DNA from: Cyanoderma ruficeps
Taxonomy: Eukaryota; Chordata; Aves; Passeriformes; Timaliidae
Assembly (NCBI GenBank): GCA_008694505.1
Contig: VZDJ01000594.1
Coordinates: 9,397,035-9,461,034, forward strand
DNA: 64,000 bases
Direction of reading: 5' to 3'
Shown: piece after piece, positions 1-13,800 of the stretch
How the letters are laid out: every line of letters starts with the position of its first letter
How positions within the stretch are numbered: position 1 is the stretch's first letter
Translations under genes and position numbers: made by a program
The notes under the pieces: model-generated
What the model was told of the DNA's origin: nothing
Seen by the model: the letters and a program-made list of their open reading frames with translations, nothing else
Database searches by the model: none

Positions 1-1640
1 TGCCCAGCTAGCAGAGATACTAAGGTAAGAAAAAAAAAAAAGCTAAGAAGTTTTCTTCCAGTTTTATTTCTGTCCTTTCATCTTGCTCTTTTCAAGCTGT
101 AATACATTGGCTCCCATCCAGAACAAGGCTTGTTGTTCAGGAAAGGCCAGGGTTAAAGTGCAGGGAGCAGTCAAGAGCAGAGGGGTCAGGCATAGCCTAA
201 TTGGTCCTGTTTAATTCATTTGCATTGTGTTTCATTGAGCTGGCGGAACTCTATGGTGAGAACAGGGTTTGTGTCGGCATTACCTTTTTCTGTGGACAGT
301 ACTCACCCGTGCAACAGTTCTTACCCAGTAATTACATAATTTTGAATTGTAGTTATTTAAAAATTGTTATTTTGTGTTGTAGATTTCTTCTTGCAGATCG
401 TCAGCCTGATTGACTCACTTCTTGGCTTGACTGTATTTAAATGTTTATTTAATATACCCATTTAAAGTAACTATTTACATTTTTAAATATAATAGATGGC
501 ATAGTTCATACAGACTAGATAGCTTGATGTAGTGATACTGTGAGAATGGGATTGTAAATAAGAAAACTTTAAACTCAAACCCCCAGTGATCCAATCTCAA
601 TTTTAAATGCCAGGAAAAAGAATACATTTTAAATTTTCCTCAAGTTGTACTTAGTTTTGGCTTAACTAGGGAGTAAAATTCTAAGGCATGAAGTAATTAT
701 GTGACCATCTCTTATTTATGCCATAGCTGCAGTATGAATTTTTAATGCGAGGAATTTTGGTAAGGGATGCAAGAGTTATCACCAGAGCAGTGTGATACTT
801 AAATCATCCCCTATAACTGTTTCAGTTGCAGAGAATACTGAAATTTATTTTAGCAGTAAAAATGTCCTTTTGTAGCTAGATAAATCTCAGCTTCATGCCT
901 AGAATTTTTTTTCCAAGGGCTTTGGTAGACAGATTTACGTGTGTGCATTCCCAAAAAGCTAGCATAGCCTAGATAAAATATCAGAAAGCAAAATTCATAA
1001 GAAGTCAGGAAGACTCTTTTGTTGCACTGGTATCAGCACCGAGTGCAGAACTGAAACAACTCAGCAGTTGTAAAACATGCATTTTCTTGTAAAAAGTGTT
1101 CCAGAAACAACCAATGTGTTGCGGTGAGTAAGATAAGAGAGCTGAGATCTGAGGAGCTGATTTCTAGCCCACATGCCTTCCTCAGTTCGAGAATAGTTGT
1201 AGACAGGCTCACTGAAGTCTTTGTGGTATATTTTTTATACATATTTTCACTGCCTGATGTGTACCCCCTTCATCACTGAGCTTCCTTTATCAGGTTTTTT
1301 TTTTTCTACCTTTCTGTTTTGCCTTTTTTTTCTTCTTTTTGACCATCAGAGCCCTTCCCTAAAATATGGAACAAGCCTGAACAGATTTGATGAAGCTTAA
1401 GGAGAAAGTGCTTTGGATATGTTTTTGACTGAGAAATGCCATAACAAGTAGTAAAATGATCTCCAACCTGTGAGTGGTTGCTCTTCCTTGGAGGCAGCCA
1501 CCTTGGAGCCAGTCACAGCAGTAAGCTGTTGTTCAGGGGGAATTGTCCCATGCCACTGAAGCATTTCTCTGATGACGTGACATTCATTCAAAGTTGTTCA
1601 AACAGGCCTTTGACTATTCAGGTTGATTTTTTTCCCCCTT

Positions 1641-1672
<32 letters not shown>

Positions 1673-1684
1673 TTTCCATTTCAG
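1..1684 (+). other. IQCB1: IQCB1 intron (3' part), no coding feature seen
   Basis: AT-rich intronic sequence upstream of the first exon in the window. It contains short poly-T and CT-rich tracts, ending in the 1626-1684 pyrimidine tract. No other exon of IQCB1 that I could match by eye lies here. Confidence 0.7.
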
Positions 1685-1814
1685 TCATTGTTGTGTAGGG
1701 CTAGAGGTGAAAGAAGATCCTGAGGAATTTTACAAGAAGTTTCTTCCTTCAGCTATAGACGCCCTGCTGGTTTTGGGAAAACGCTTGCAAGCACGATTTA
1801 TCCGAGCAATCAAG
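1685..1814 (+). CDS. IQCB1: IQCB1 coding exon (first in window)
   Basis: The exon opens with the last base of a split codon, then reads HCCVGLEVKEDPEEF and ends ...FIRAIK in phase 0. The acceptor follows a pyrimidine tract of over 50 bases (from 1626). The donor is gtattt at 1815. Confidence 0.95.
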
Positions 1815-4800
1815 GTATTTAAGTTTCATAGTTAAAAGAGCACAGAACACCTGCAAACTTTCTGAGGACACATACTGGATAAGTAGGATATTATTCTAGG
1901 GACATGGTGTTATGAAAATTTATTTTCCAGAAATTGCTGTAGTTTTTCTAATGCCTCCAAGCTCTGAAGCTGAAATCTGTCATTGTGCAGCATTTGCTCC
2001 GTGACTTGTGCAAAGCCCCTCTGTTGCCATAGGCCTGTTTAGATAGTTCGGCTACTGCTTTTCACAAGTTTTAAAGGTAGAGGGAAGAAGTCCAATTATA
2101 GGAAGGACTGAAGAATTAGAGCAATATAAGAGGGGGGAAAAAAAAGCCCTACAAAAGACAGCATCCCAATCATGGTAATGTCTTAACTTTGCATATCATT
2201 AGTTCAGCCTTTGTAATGAATTAATTCTCACTAATTTTATTCAGCTTTACAAAAAATGGTTTAGGAAGTCTTAAGATTTTAAGTCAGATTTGTTGAAGTT
2301 TGTTTTGTCATTCAATTTCTGCTGCATAATTGGCAAAAAAATTCCAAGAATGCTCACTGCTTCTGAACTTCCACATAGAGAGTGCCAAAGGCAGACTTCA
2401 TGAATTTATAGATTTAAACACTTTCTCACATTTCCCTCCTTTCTTTGCAGTAAAGAACGGTTTTGCTCAGTGAGACTGCCTCATGCTTCTGGAGTATTCT
2501 GAGTTCTAGAATCAGAAGGAAAAACACCCCCAACAAACAAAAACCCATGAGTAGTTTAAATAACCAATTTCATGGATTCTGACAGTTTCTTTTAATATCC
2601 CCATTTCTTCATACTGTCTCATATCTTGGCTCACTGCCTTCTTGTACTTAGCCAGAGTTTTCCTACAAAGTATTGTGATAGACACCACAGACAGTCAATT
2701 CTCAGAAAGCATCAGTGCAATAACATAGTTTCTGCTAGTCCAGTGCTTGAGAAGTGCATTTAGTGCTTAAGAAGGAAGCTTCCTAAATGACATCCCAGGA
2801 GACTCTTATCCACAATATGTAATTTCCCCAGTACTTTCTTATTATGTCTCAGCCTACATGCTCCTTGAGTCATGCTTGTGGGCAAAGATTTCTTTTGAAT
2901 GCAAATGCAGTCTACATTATAATTAGTACTTTGGCTTTTAAACTTCGTGGTCTCAGAGGTGACTGGGCACCCAGACTTGATGCTTGCTGAGGGGAATTTT
3001 GGAAATTCCACTCTACCAGTGGAGATTTGAAGTTTATTCTGCTCTCTTTTGCTTTTTGTACAAGTTTTTGAAGTCAAAGGAAGAAATAGCTTTCAGAGAC
3101 TGACATGTTGCCAAAACAAAGATAATATTACAGCTTAACATATTATTGTTATTTTGTATCTTTCCTTGTCTGCATGGACTATATACAAAGTTAAACCTTG
3201 ACTGAGGGCTGGGGCTCCAGCAGGGATCCAGGAATAGGCTTCTTCAGGTTTCATTTGTCAAGGCTCAATTAATGTGTGATGTGTGACCATATGCTTTGTA
3301 ACAACATTTGTCAGTGGTGTGGTACTATCAAAAACCCTTTTTGCTGTTCCACACACAGATTCCAGATTTATATTTATATACAGTAGTCTGTGGCTCACAC
3401 TTGGAATACAGACTGGAATGTGCATCTATATGTGCATTCACATGTTACAACCTGAATTCTTACTGGTGACAGGGGAGCACTGGAGCACCTCTGCAGTGAA
3501 GAAAGGCTGAGGGAGATGGGGTTGTTCAGCATGAAGAAGAGAAGTCTCTGAGGAGAACCTGAATCACCTCCCAGTACCTAAAGGAGCTACAAGAAAGCTG
3601 GAGAGGGACTTTTTACAAGGGCATGTAGTGACAGGATAAGGGGTGATGGCTTTACACTGGAAGAGGGAGGTTGAAATTAGGTATTAGGAAGAAAATTTGT
3701 GCTGTCAGGGTGCTAAAATACTGGGACAGGCTGCCTAGAGAAGCTGTGCATGCTTCATCTGTGGAAGCACATTGAAGGCCAGGCTCCATGAAGCTCTGAG
3801 AAATGTGGTCTGCTGGAAGGTGTCCCAGCCCATGGCAGTGGGGCTGGAACAAGATGGACTTTAGGTCCTTTCCAACCCTACCATTCTATGATTGATTCTA
3901 TGTTTTTTTCCAGTCCAGTGCTATCACAGGCAAGCACATGATGTCGTCTGTTTGGCAAACAGATCAAATTTCAGCTTTATACTGGTTTGGTGTTTGCTCC
4001 CAGACCTTCAACTAGGAGGTGCTTCTGAAGCTTCACCATACCAGTTATCAGGAACCTTTTTCATTTTGACTGTGTCCTTGGCCACTTTGTACCTTTTTTT
4101 ATTTCCTCCCTCTTATTTAAACTAATATATTTCCCATTTAGTGCATTAAATCTGTGATGCATATTTGCTGAGCTATTATTTGTCTTATCCCTCTTATGCT
4201 ATCAAATATTTTTAAAGAGTAAACAAGATTTCTCTCTCCTTGTGATTTTTTTTTTCCTAATGGGATGCTTTTATTTTTTTAGTGTGTTCAGATCTTCTTG
4301 TTTGATCACTGACCTCAAAGGTCTCACAAGCTAGGGGTTTTGGGGGTTTTTTTGGGGTTTTTTTTGGAAGTCTAGGGNTTACTAGTTCCTATAGTTTCAC
4401 CAACCTCATTTGGAAAGATTTTGGCAGATTTTGTTCTCCAAATTCCTGGGGCGTACAAACCTTCTCATGACATCAAGATGAAGTCCTTAGTGAAGATCAT
4501 GCACATGTTTTTACCTACTTCTTTTTCGTTTAGGACAAAGAAAAACAAGACTTTTTGCACTGGTTCCGAATAGTAACTGATGCCATCTGCTGGCTGTTCG
4601 GTGGCCACGTTCAACTCGCTGCATGTGGTAAGGGAAATGTCAACCCACAGAACGCCTGAACATTTATTTATGGCCACTACAAGTATCAAAATTCACTCCT
4701 AAGCTAATCTCCATCTAAATTTGAGTCTTCTAAATTGGAGTAGATGGTAAATCAGTCTCTTTAAGTAGTCAGCCCCTCAGCAATATCTAAAATGATAAAC

Positions 4801-7800
4801 ATCCACTAAAGGGGAATACTCAAGCGTTCCCCTTCTAGACTTTCAGAGATAAATATTTAAAGTGTTACCCTGTAATTTCTCTTTATAAGTCTATACCTTT
4901 TAAAAATCAGGTGGGTTTTTTTTTCCAATAAGAGACAATTGATCTTTTCCTGTGTGTGATTAAAACATGCAGAAATTTGACCAGAGTACATTGCTCGCCC
5001 TGATGAGTAGATAGATTTGGAGTCAGATTTCTGAAGCTTCTGCCATGCCAGGAAATTTTACAAATATCTAACGAACTTCACTGTATATTTCTGACCTAAA
5101 TAAGCTTTCGTTTAAACATCATTAAAGTGATGTTAGTCACACTGATTCTGAAAAGCAGAATTGGTTTCTAGTATTGAACAGAAACCTGAGGATCATAAGA
5201 TGTGTAACTAAAAACACACATGGTAACAAAAATTACTGAATACGTAGTCAGTGGTACAGTGGGATAAAAAAGATGTTGCTTTAATGACATCAGAGGACTT
5301 GCATTAAATAACCTGGGGTGACAAATTGTCAAGGTTGAGGTCCTTAACTTTTTTGGATATTGTTGCCCCAGTGTTAATTCCACTGTTGTTGTAAGGAAAA
5401 AAAGGTGCTTAAAGCTTTCATTCCCTTGCAACAGCAGTGCCTGAAGGATGTCCAAAGGCAGAAAAAACAGGATTCAGCAAGTTTTTTGGAGGTTGAAGTA
5501 GTTTAGTTATCTGAGTAAGTTTCAGTGTAAGAATTATAAATGAGGGAGTTTGTTCCAGAAACAGTGTCTGGTTTTACTTGCTATGGCTTATGATGAAGTT
5601 TATTTGGTTTTATGGTATTTTCAAGTCTGGTTCTGATTGCATGATTTCTTGTTTTCTTGTTTTTGGTTTTCTTTGCAGTACTACAAAATAATCGCTTCCT
5701 GCAGTTGTTAATAACAGATGATGTTGAAACAGCAATTATAATGATGTCTGTGTTACACAATATTTTGAGGATCGATAGGTTAGTTGTTTTCATGATTATT
5801 TTTCTTAATAATAAATATAAAAGGTAGTTCATTACTGCTTGGTTAAAAAAAGTTTTCATATATGAGCATTGTTGTGTTTTATTGTTTGGGGTTTTTTTCC
5901 CCATGTCTTTGTAGTAGAAATTGAAAACATTAAAAAGCTGGGTGTTTAATCTTCTTAAATTGAGAGAGTGATGATTGGTTGATTGGAACAGTAATACTGT
6001 CTGGATCAGATTCCTGGTCCAGCTAGCTGGGCATCTTGGCTTGCTGTATGTAGCCAAACATAGCTAAAAATAAGTCACTGTTAAAAGGCTCATGTTTTTC
6101 AATTAACACTTCTGTACCACCTCCTTTTTTTTTTCTTTATTCTTTTAAAAGTTCTGTCTTGCTTCAAGTTGAAGAAGAGCCTCTTCACTCTGTTTTGGAT
6201 GAACTTGTTTATAAGCTTTCCTCTACCACCAATCCTGCTGTAGGAAGTGCTGCCACAAAACTGCTGCTGTTAGTGGCAAAATTTTGCAAACAGCTTGTGC
6301 AGTTATTCACAGCTCGCTACAAAGGTTTGTAAACATGCATGGGACTGATCACTGAGCCTCTTCTTACATTCCCTGTGAAAATAAAAAGACAGAGGTTTCC
6401 CATTCTAGTTCAGTTACTCTCCAGTTATGTGGAGATGGCAGTGCCATGTTGCTTTGTGGGGTTTTTTTCCTTCTATTCATTTTCATTGCAGGTTAAGGTA
6501 CTGCACTTCTTTCTGTTTCCTGGATTTATTTTGTTCTGTGTCGTGAGGACTCCACATGTGGCAATTTGTCTTTTAAAGCTGTTGTTTGTCACTTCCAACC
6601 TGATGGGCTTTTACTTCTTTCTGTTTCCCGGTGCAGGTGGGTTATTGAGGGATCCACTGGCAGGGTGCCTGTACTGCCACAGTCAGAGTCCTGTGTCACA
6701 TCTGCCACAGTGCTGAGGCTCACTAATCCAGAATGTGAAAGTTTTACTTAGAGTGAAACGCTGACCCTGGCTGTTGCAGGTCTGCTCATCTAATAGAGGG
6801 CTGTTTAGTTATCCAGGAGCTGCCTCTCTTTCGATATCCAAGTAATTGGAATGAACTCTTTCCAAGAATTCATGAAATTAGTTTATCATTTTGTCTTGAT
6901 GCCTTCAGACGATGAGGCTGAGTATGTGTTTAACATGTATAATTTCATTCTTTAATGAGGTGTCCCATTTAATGTTTCTGTCTCTAGCCTAGCAGGGAGC
7001 TCCAGGAAACCCCTTTTTACTCTATCATGCCCCTGGAGACTAAGGAACAGGCATGATGCTTGCCATGTCTTTTATGTTCTGGATGTTATTGTTGGTCAAA
7101 ACTACTTGTGAGCAGCCTCAGTCCTTTGAGGACAAGGACAGTTAAAAGAGGGAATGCAAGGCAAGAATGTCCAATTCCCATTTTTTGCACTTGTGCTGAC
7201 TACTTATTATACAGTACCAGCCAGATAAATTTCTGGTCCGGATGAACAGCTTTGCCACCTTTTTGCCTACAGAACTGAGAGGAGGGATTCCTTGTAGTAT
7301 GGAATTAAGTATAGTGTGCCTAAGGCTGGTATCACGTGAATTCTTGGGAAGCTGCCGTGATGGTCTGTTCATAGCAGCTGTAGAATGCTGGCTTGTCTGA
7401 AGAGGCACAGATCTCCATCTCCAAAGGATGCTTTATTTTGGTCTAGAATCACAATATGCCACAGTCATTTAGAAACTCTTCATCTCTCTCCTGTACATGT
7501 TTCCTCTTTCCACTAAGAAAAGAAAAAACAAAATTGCTTTTTTTTCTCTACTTTTTTTTTTTAAGTTAGAATCCTTCTGTTAGTTTTAACTCAGGCTTTG
7601 GAATCCTTTAAAGACTTTGAGGAATAAAGGCAACAAAGAAAGCATTACAGCATTCCACCATCTCGCTGAAATCCCTTGGCTTCACAGTGGCTCAGAGCTG
7701 TCGGTAGTGTGAGCTGCTTTGGTGTGAGCTCTACCTTTGTGAAGGCAGCCTGCTGGAGGTGAGGGGTCTCCAGGACCAGCACAGTCCCTAAGTCAGCCTT

Positions 7801-10800
7801 CCCAGAGTGCTGCATGGGTTGACACAGCTGTGAGGCACATTGGAGATACTCCCTGTCAGTAGCCAAAGGTGCATATGGCAGTGTAGTCTGTACAGAGACT
7901 GGCAAGTGGTTGTGTCAAACCCACAGCACTTCTGTGAGGCAGCTCGCCTGTGTAGCCTGGCTCCCTGCTTTTGCAGGGCTCACACAGCCTTGGGGCACCC
8001 ATTGACTCCATTTGGAGTCCTTCCTGTCTCTCTCCTGAAGTGTTTAAGTATCATTGTTTTCCTAAAGTGGTGCACCTGGTGCCACAGAGGTGCCATTTCG
8101 TGTGCTCCAGATCCTGTAAGTACATGTGAGCATTGGAGCTGCCCAGTGTGTGAATACGCTTATGGACAATGAGTTGAAGATGGAAAAGTTATTGAATCTG
8201 CAGTTCTTCAGGAGGCAAACGTACACATACTTCCTGCCCTCCTTCCTCTTCCCTCCAACTGCCTGCAGAGCCCTTAGGCTCTGGGATTTGTCTGATAAAA
8301 ACATTTTAGCACATGTTACTGTCTATTGTTGCATAGGGAGTGTGTGTATGTTGTGGGGGGAGCACAAGGATGCTTTTAGTTACTGCAAACCTAAAAAGCT
8401 CTGTTGTGTCATGGATTGGATGCACATGCACTCTGCACTCACAGTTAAACTGTGCAGATAAGACATCAAACAGTTCCAGTTAGAAATAAATAAATTTTAT
8501 TACGAGAAGTATGAAAAGAGTGTTAACAACACCAAGCACTTGTGTGGTGCTTTGAATTCTTTTTAGCACCTTACAATGACTTACTGATAAGACTGAAAAA
8601 ACGTTGATAATTTGACTGTCAGTAACATAAACACAATACTGATTCAGACATAGAAAATCACTGGATAATACTTCTCTGTGATAGTTGGAGCACCAGATAT
8701 TCTTTAATAAGATTATGTATGACACTCTAAGATGGCTGATGGTCTTCAGCTCTCACACTCCTTTACACATAGAATCAGATTTGATTTGTTGATTCATAGT
8801 TTGTTTCTTTGAAAGTTTGAAAAGAAAAATTCATGTTAGTGAATTAGTTTCTTGTCTTTCTCTTAGGATTAAAAGGGCTTTTAAGTAGACAGTGGACTGG
8901 CAAAGGATTTGACAGGGAGGTCAATCAACTCTTGGATCTGCTGTATTTGGAACAATCCAGTGGAAAAGGAGAAATGCAGGTGATGAAGTTTAATGTGACT
9001 TTCAGATGTGAAATCCTATTTAGATGTGAAATCCTATTTACATGTGATTTGTGTATGTTTAGAATGGATTTACTTTATCACATTGTAGACACTTTTCAAA
9101 ACTTGTGCTGTTATTTCACTATGTTAATTAATTTTTAATTGTCTTTTTGAATTTGTTGTATTGTGTTTTTTTTAAAAACATCGAGAAATTACTCAGTCAT
9201 TAAGATATGGGACTGTAAGTCAAGAGATTGACTTTCTATGCAGATTCATCATAGATTTCAATATAACCATGGGGGGAAATAATTTATTTTTTTGCTAACT
9301 ATAAAATTAAAGTAACTGCATCTGCTTTTCTCACATCAGTGTTACAAATTTAGATGTCTGAATTCTAGGCAACATTTGCATAGAACTAAGTTATATACAG
9401 AAAATGTGCCGTAAGAACACCACCTGGACTGTGTTCCCAACAGAGACAATGTGTGTTTAATGAGCATCTTAAAAAAACTTTACATGCAGGTTTCTCAGAG
9501 ACAATACTTCAATGAAAATCAGTTATGTTTGCAGAGACCTGCTTTCATCTTCAACAGAGCAGGGTGTTTTGTGATTCAGTTTGTTTGTGGGGGTTTTTTT
9601 AAATCCCTTTAAGAACAGAATTGATTTTTTTCTTGTTTGCATTTCAATGGCTTCTGATCATACTGAAAATGTAGCATTTTTCCTGTTGCTCTTTCTCTAA
9701 ACTTGTCTTTCTGTCCTCTCTAGTGTAGGTATTTTGATTGAATTACCATTTGAAATACCAAGTGCTTCAGGCATTTTAAATAAAAAATCCTAATACTGAT
9801 TTTTTTATATATATATATATTTGTGCTGTAGATTCATTTGTTTACCATGGAGAGCATCAATGCAGGTGATCAGATTAGCTGCTTTTGGGGCAGCTATGGA
9901 GCTCATGATAATAACTGTCTTGTAAGACCTTAAATTCCCCAATTTGATGCATTTGAAAACTGATGTAGTTTGGCCAAATGTTGAGATTTTCCAATTATGC
10001 AAGCAGTAATAAAGTGGTTTTATATGCATAGAAAATATTTTACCAACTGTTTTGTTAATTTCAGAAGCAGCATCAAGCAGCTTGTATAATCCAGGCAGCG
10101 TGGCGAGGATTTCAGACAAGGAAAAGGCTGAAAAAGCTACCCCAAGCAGTGATCACTTTACAGAGAAGCTTCAGGTAAATAGTATGAGTTTGTGAAAAAC
10201 AGTAAAGAATAGGATCTAGTATGAAGGTTTGGGTTGGGCTGGGTTTTCTCAAGTCACAAAGGAAGAGAAAAAATTCAGGTCATCTAATTCAATGTCCTGT
10301 TTGAACTAGGCCCTGCTCAAAATGAAATCTGGATGCTGAGGGCCACATCCACTTTCAGAGGTCTCCAAGGATGGAGATCCTACCATCTCACTTGATCGCT
10401 TTCCTTGTGCTGGATGATTTGCCTTGTGAAGAATTCTTCCATTACAGGCAGTGGGAATTTCCTTGTTGCACCCTATCACTGCTTCTTGTCCTTTTTCTGA
10501 GCACCCCCATGAGTCTGGCTGTGTCTGCTCTATAACAGTTCTTTAGGTAGTGAGAGACAGATTTGCCTTCCTTTAGGGTAAACACACTTTACCTGTCCTT
10601 ATATATCCTACATTCCATGGCTCTAATTGTCTGTGTTTGGACAGTCTCTATCCCTCCTGTTTGCCAACATTGCTCTTCCATTGGGGGTCCCAGTAGAGTG
10701 TGACCCATGCTCCAGGTGTGCCAAGTAAAGCCAAATAATCTCCCCTCTAAGCTGTAGCCTTTGTTCCTGCAAGGGCTCACTACTGGCCTGTCCAGCCTCA

Positions 10801-13800
10801 TGTCCAGCCTGTCCCCTCTTTTCATTGGAGTTGCTGTCTGGGTAATTGGTGCCCAGCCTGTGCTGGTTCGTGAGGTTATTTAGTACCAGCTGTAGAATTT
10901 CCCATTTGAACTTCATGTGGTTTTTATTGAACCATTTTCTGTGTTTGCAGAGGTTTGTCTGAGTGTCAGCCCCGCCTGGCACAGAAGACTGTGGTGACAG
11001 CCTTGGTAAAGTCAATGAAAATGACATCCACTGCTTTCCCCTCATCCACAGAGCCAGTCATCACAGAATGCAATTAAGCTGGTCAAACGTGATTTGCCTG
11101 TGAGAAATCTGCGCTGGCTATTCCCATTCACCTTCCTGTCCTTCCTGGGTGTAACTTCCCTGACAATTTATTCTCATGTCCCAGGCCCTAAGTTTGGGCT
11201 GACCAAGTGTCCCTTCATCTTGAAGGTGCCTTTTTCCAGTCAGCTGTCACTTCTCAAATATAAAGATAATGTAATGCCAATGTGAACCTTTTCACTACAG
11301 ATTTGTTAGCAAAAAACATCCAATGTGTTTTTTCAGCAGTACCAAACTGCCACTTGGTGCCAAAAGCTCCAACTGTCCCTTTCCCAGCTGCCAGACTTCC
11401 CCATGAAAAAAACTTCCTTCTGTAGTGCTTTCATGTTTTCTGTAAAAATTTGTGGCATATGGAAAACTGAAAGTGTGGCAAGGGATTGTACTAAATAGCA
11501 CTAGAAGACATTGTACTGGTGGTAGGACAGTTGATTGGTTCACAGTTAACCTGACACAAAATTGCTCTGTAAATTACATTGGAGCTGTTGTGGAGCTTCC
11601 ACATCCCAGAGTGCTGCAGAAACCAAGGCCCATAGTGCTTGCTCAGTGTAGTACTTGCCAGACCTCGTTCTTCATTAATTTTTAAATCTTTGGCTCTCAG
11701 AAGTAGAGTTTCTTCAGTGACCTAGAAATAGTATTCTCTGCCTTGGAGCAGCAGAGAAGAAGGAAGCTATGTAAATAATGCTTGTCTCACTTGAATTAGA
11801 TTGTAGCAGTAATGGTAGCACATGTTAGACTAACTGTTTTGAGAAATTTAGTTTGAATTTAACTTAGGCTAAGAGATCTAAATCAAGTGCACAGTCCACA
11901 GCAAGTTTTTTCAAACTTTTTTTGGAAATTGATCATTGCTTTATCAAAAGTAGATCTTATAAATCACTGTCAAATCATATTGCATTGTGACCAAAGTAAT
12001 ACAAAGCAAACAACTATGCTTTATTGTCTAGACTGGCCTTAAGAGGATATTGGATTATCTAAGGTGTAATATTTAAATTCTGAAAGATTAGCAGGTGCAA
12101 GCAGTGTGTCTGTTGAGGGCCACTGGTCACTGCACTTTTGTGCTGCAATCAGACATCCTTGTCACTCCTTTTTACTCCACCATACATTTGAAGCCAATAT
12201 TCCTTCCTTCATAAGGCACCTTGCATGCCAAACTTATAGCCCAGAATAGATGTAACATGGAAAAGCAGCAGGAAAAGGATAGTGAGACTATCAGCAATCA
12301 CCAAGCTGCTTGACTCCCTTGTGTCATATTTTCAGTATCGTTCTGGTTACATTCACAGATTTATTTTAGAACAGTGTGGTTAAATACTGCCAAGATTGAA
12401 ACTCCAAACTTTGCTCACCTGCAGCTGCAGAGGAAGATGTAACTCTTCAAGTTATAAACTTTTGAAGCTGTGGTTTCAGAAATGTCTCCTCAGTTATTCT
12501 CCTCAGAATGTTAAAGCCTGTAGTCTCTCCTTGAAGCTAGTTCATTATTACATAGCTAATTGTAGGACATTTAAAATGGCAATAATTTTTATTAATAATG
12601 CATCAAAAATGAAACCATTTTACATTTCTAAAGAGATGACCAGAGGGAGGCTGCTCTGTGCCATGAACTGTAGAAGGAAGCTTGGATCTTACTCTCTGTA
12701 TGTTTTACTTTAGTTCAGAGGCAGTTCCCTGTCACAGAGTGGTCTTGTGGAAGCAAATATATCTTATCATTAGGAGAAACAGAGGATGAATGTGTTTTGC
12801 AGACTACAAAGGAAAGAATCAGTATTAAAGAATCATTTAAATACCTGACAGACATTCTTGGTTTCACAGATGTGCATCTGAGAAGTTCATGAAACATTTT
12901 TGTCGTTTTCAACTCAGTGAAGCTGATAAAAATTGATGGGTAAAATATTAATAGTTTTATCAAGAAAATGTGATCAGAAGTCTTGTTTGATCCTGTGATT
13001 GCATTTGCCTTAGAAATATAATATTTGGATTAAAATATTAATTACCTGAACTAAAAATGTAAAAATTTACAGCTCTAATTTGCAGAAATGTGTGGGCTGA
13101 AAACCTTTAGTTTCCTTGAAACCATTCTGATATAATCACATGCATCATAAGCTGTCTTTGTAGGTAGGTGTGTGGGCACACCTCAAGTCTGCATTACAGT
13201 TGTAAAAGGATGATGGTCTGTCAAATTGTGGTGGAGGCTTTTTTATCTGTTAAGGTCAGATCTTTAAATCCAGAGCATCTCTTTTACACAACAGTTTCCA
13301 TCCCAATCTCTCCCAAACCAGTTTTAGAGACTAAAGGGAAAGTATGGTTGGTGGAAAAATTATAGCTCAATTTAATACTAGTGATGGGAAACACAATCAG
13401 CTCATTAGTACTGGGAGTCTAAAGGTATGTGCCGTGCAGCAATAGCAGAATTGCTGGACATCAGTTCTAGTCTGTGGGCAAAAAAAAAAATCCCTCCAAA
13501 ATTAAGAAGTGAGGTTTGACAGCCAATGTTCTGAACAACTCTTGAAGTCAGTTCAAAAATAATTATATGTATTGTGGGAAGCAGATGCCATGCATGCTGA
13601 TGGATGGACTGGAGAAGGTGCATACTGGACCAGATGGCTAATGTTGCTTTACCTCTTCAGCAGATGATGGAATCAAAATTGTTGTTCCTGTTCATTCTGG
13701 CTGTGAATGTCCCACATAAAGCATCATTCCTTTCAGAGTCCTTAGAACTTTGTCCTAAGTAAAGATTTAAACTTTGATTTCGTAGAGCAGTTCAGAGTCT

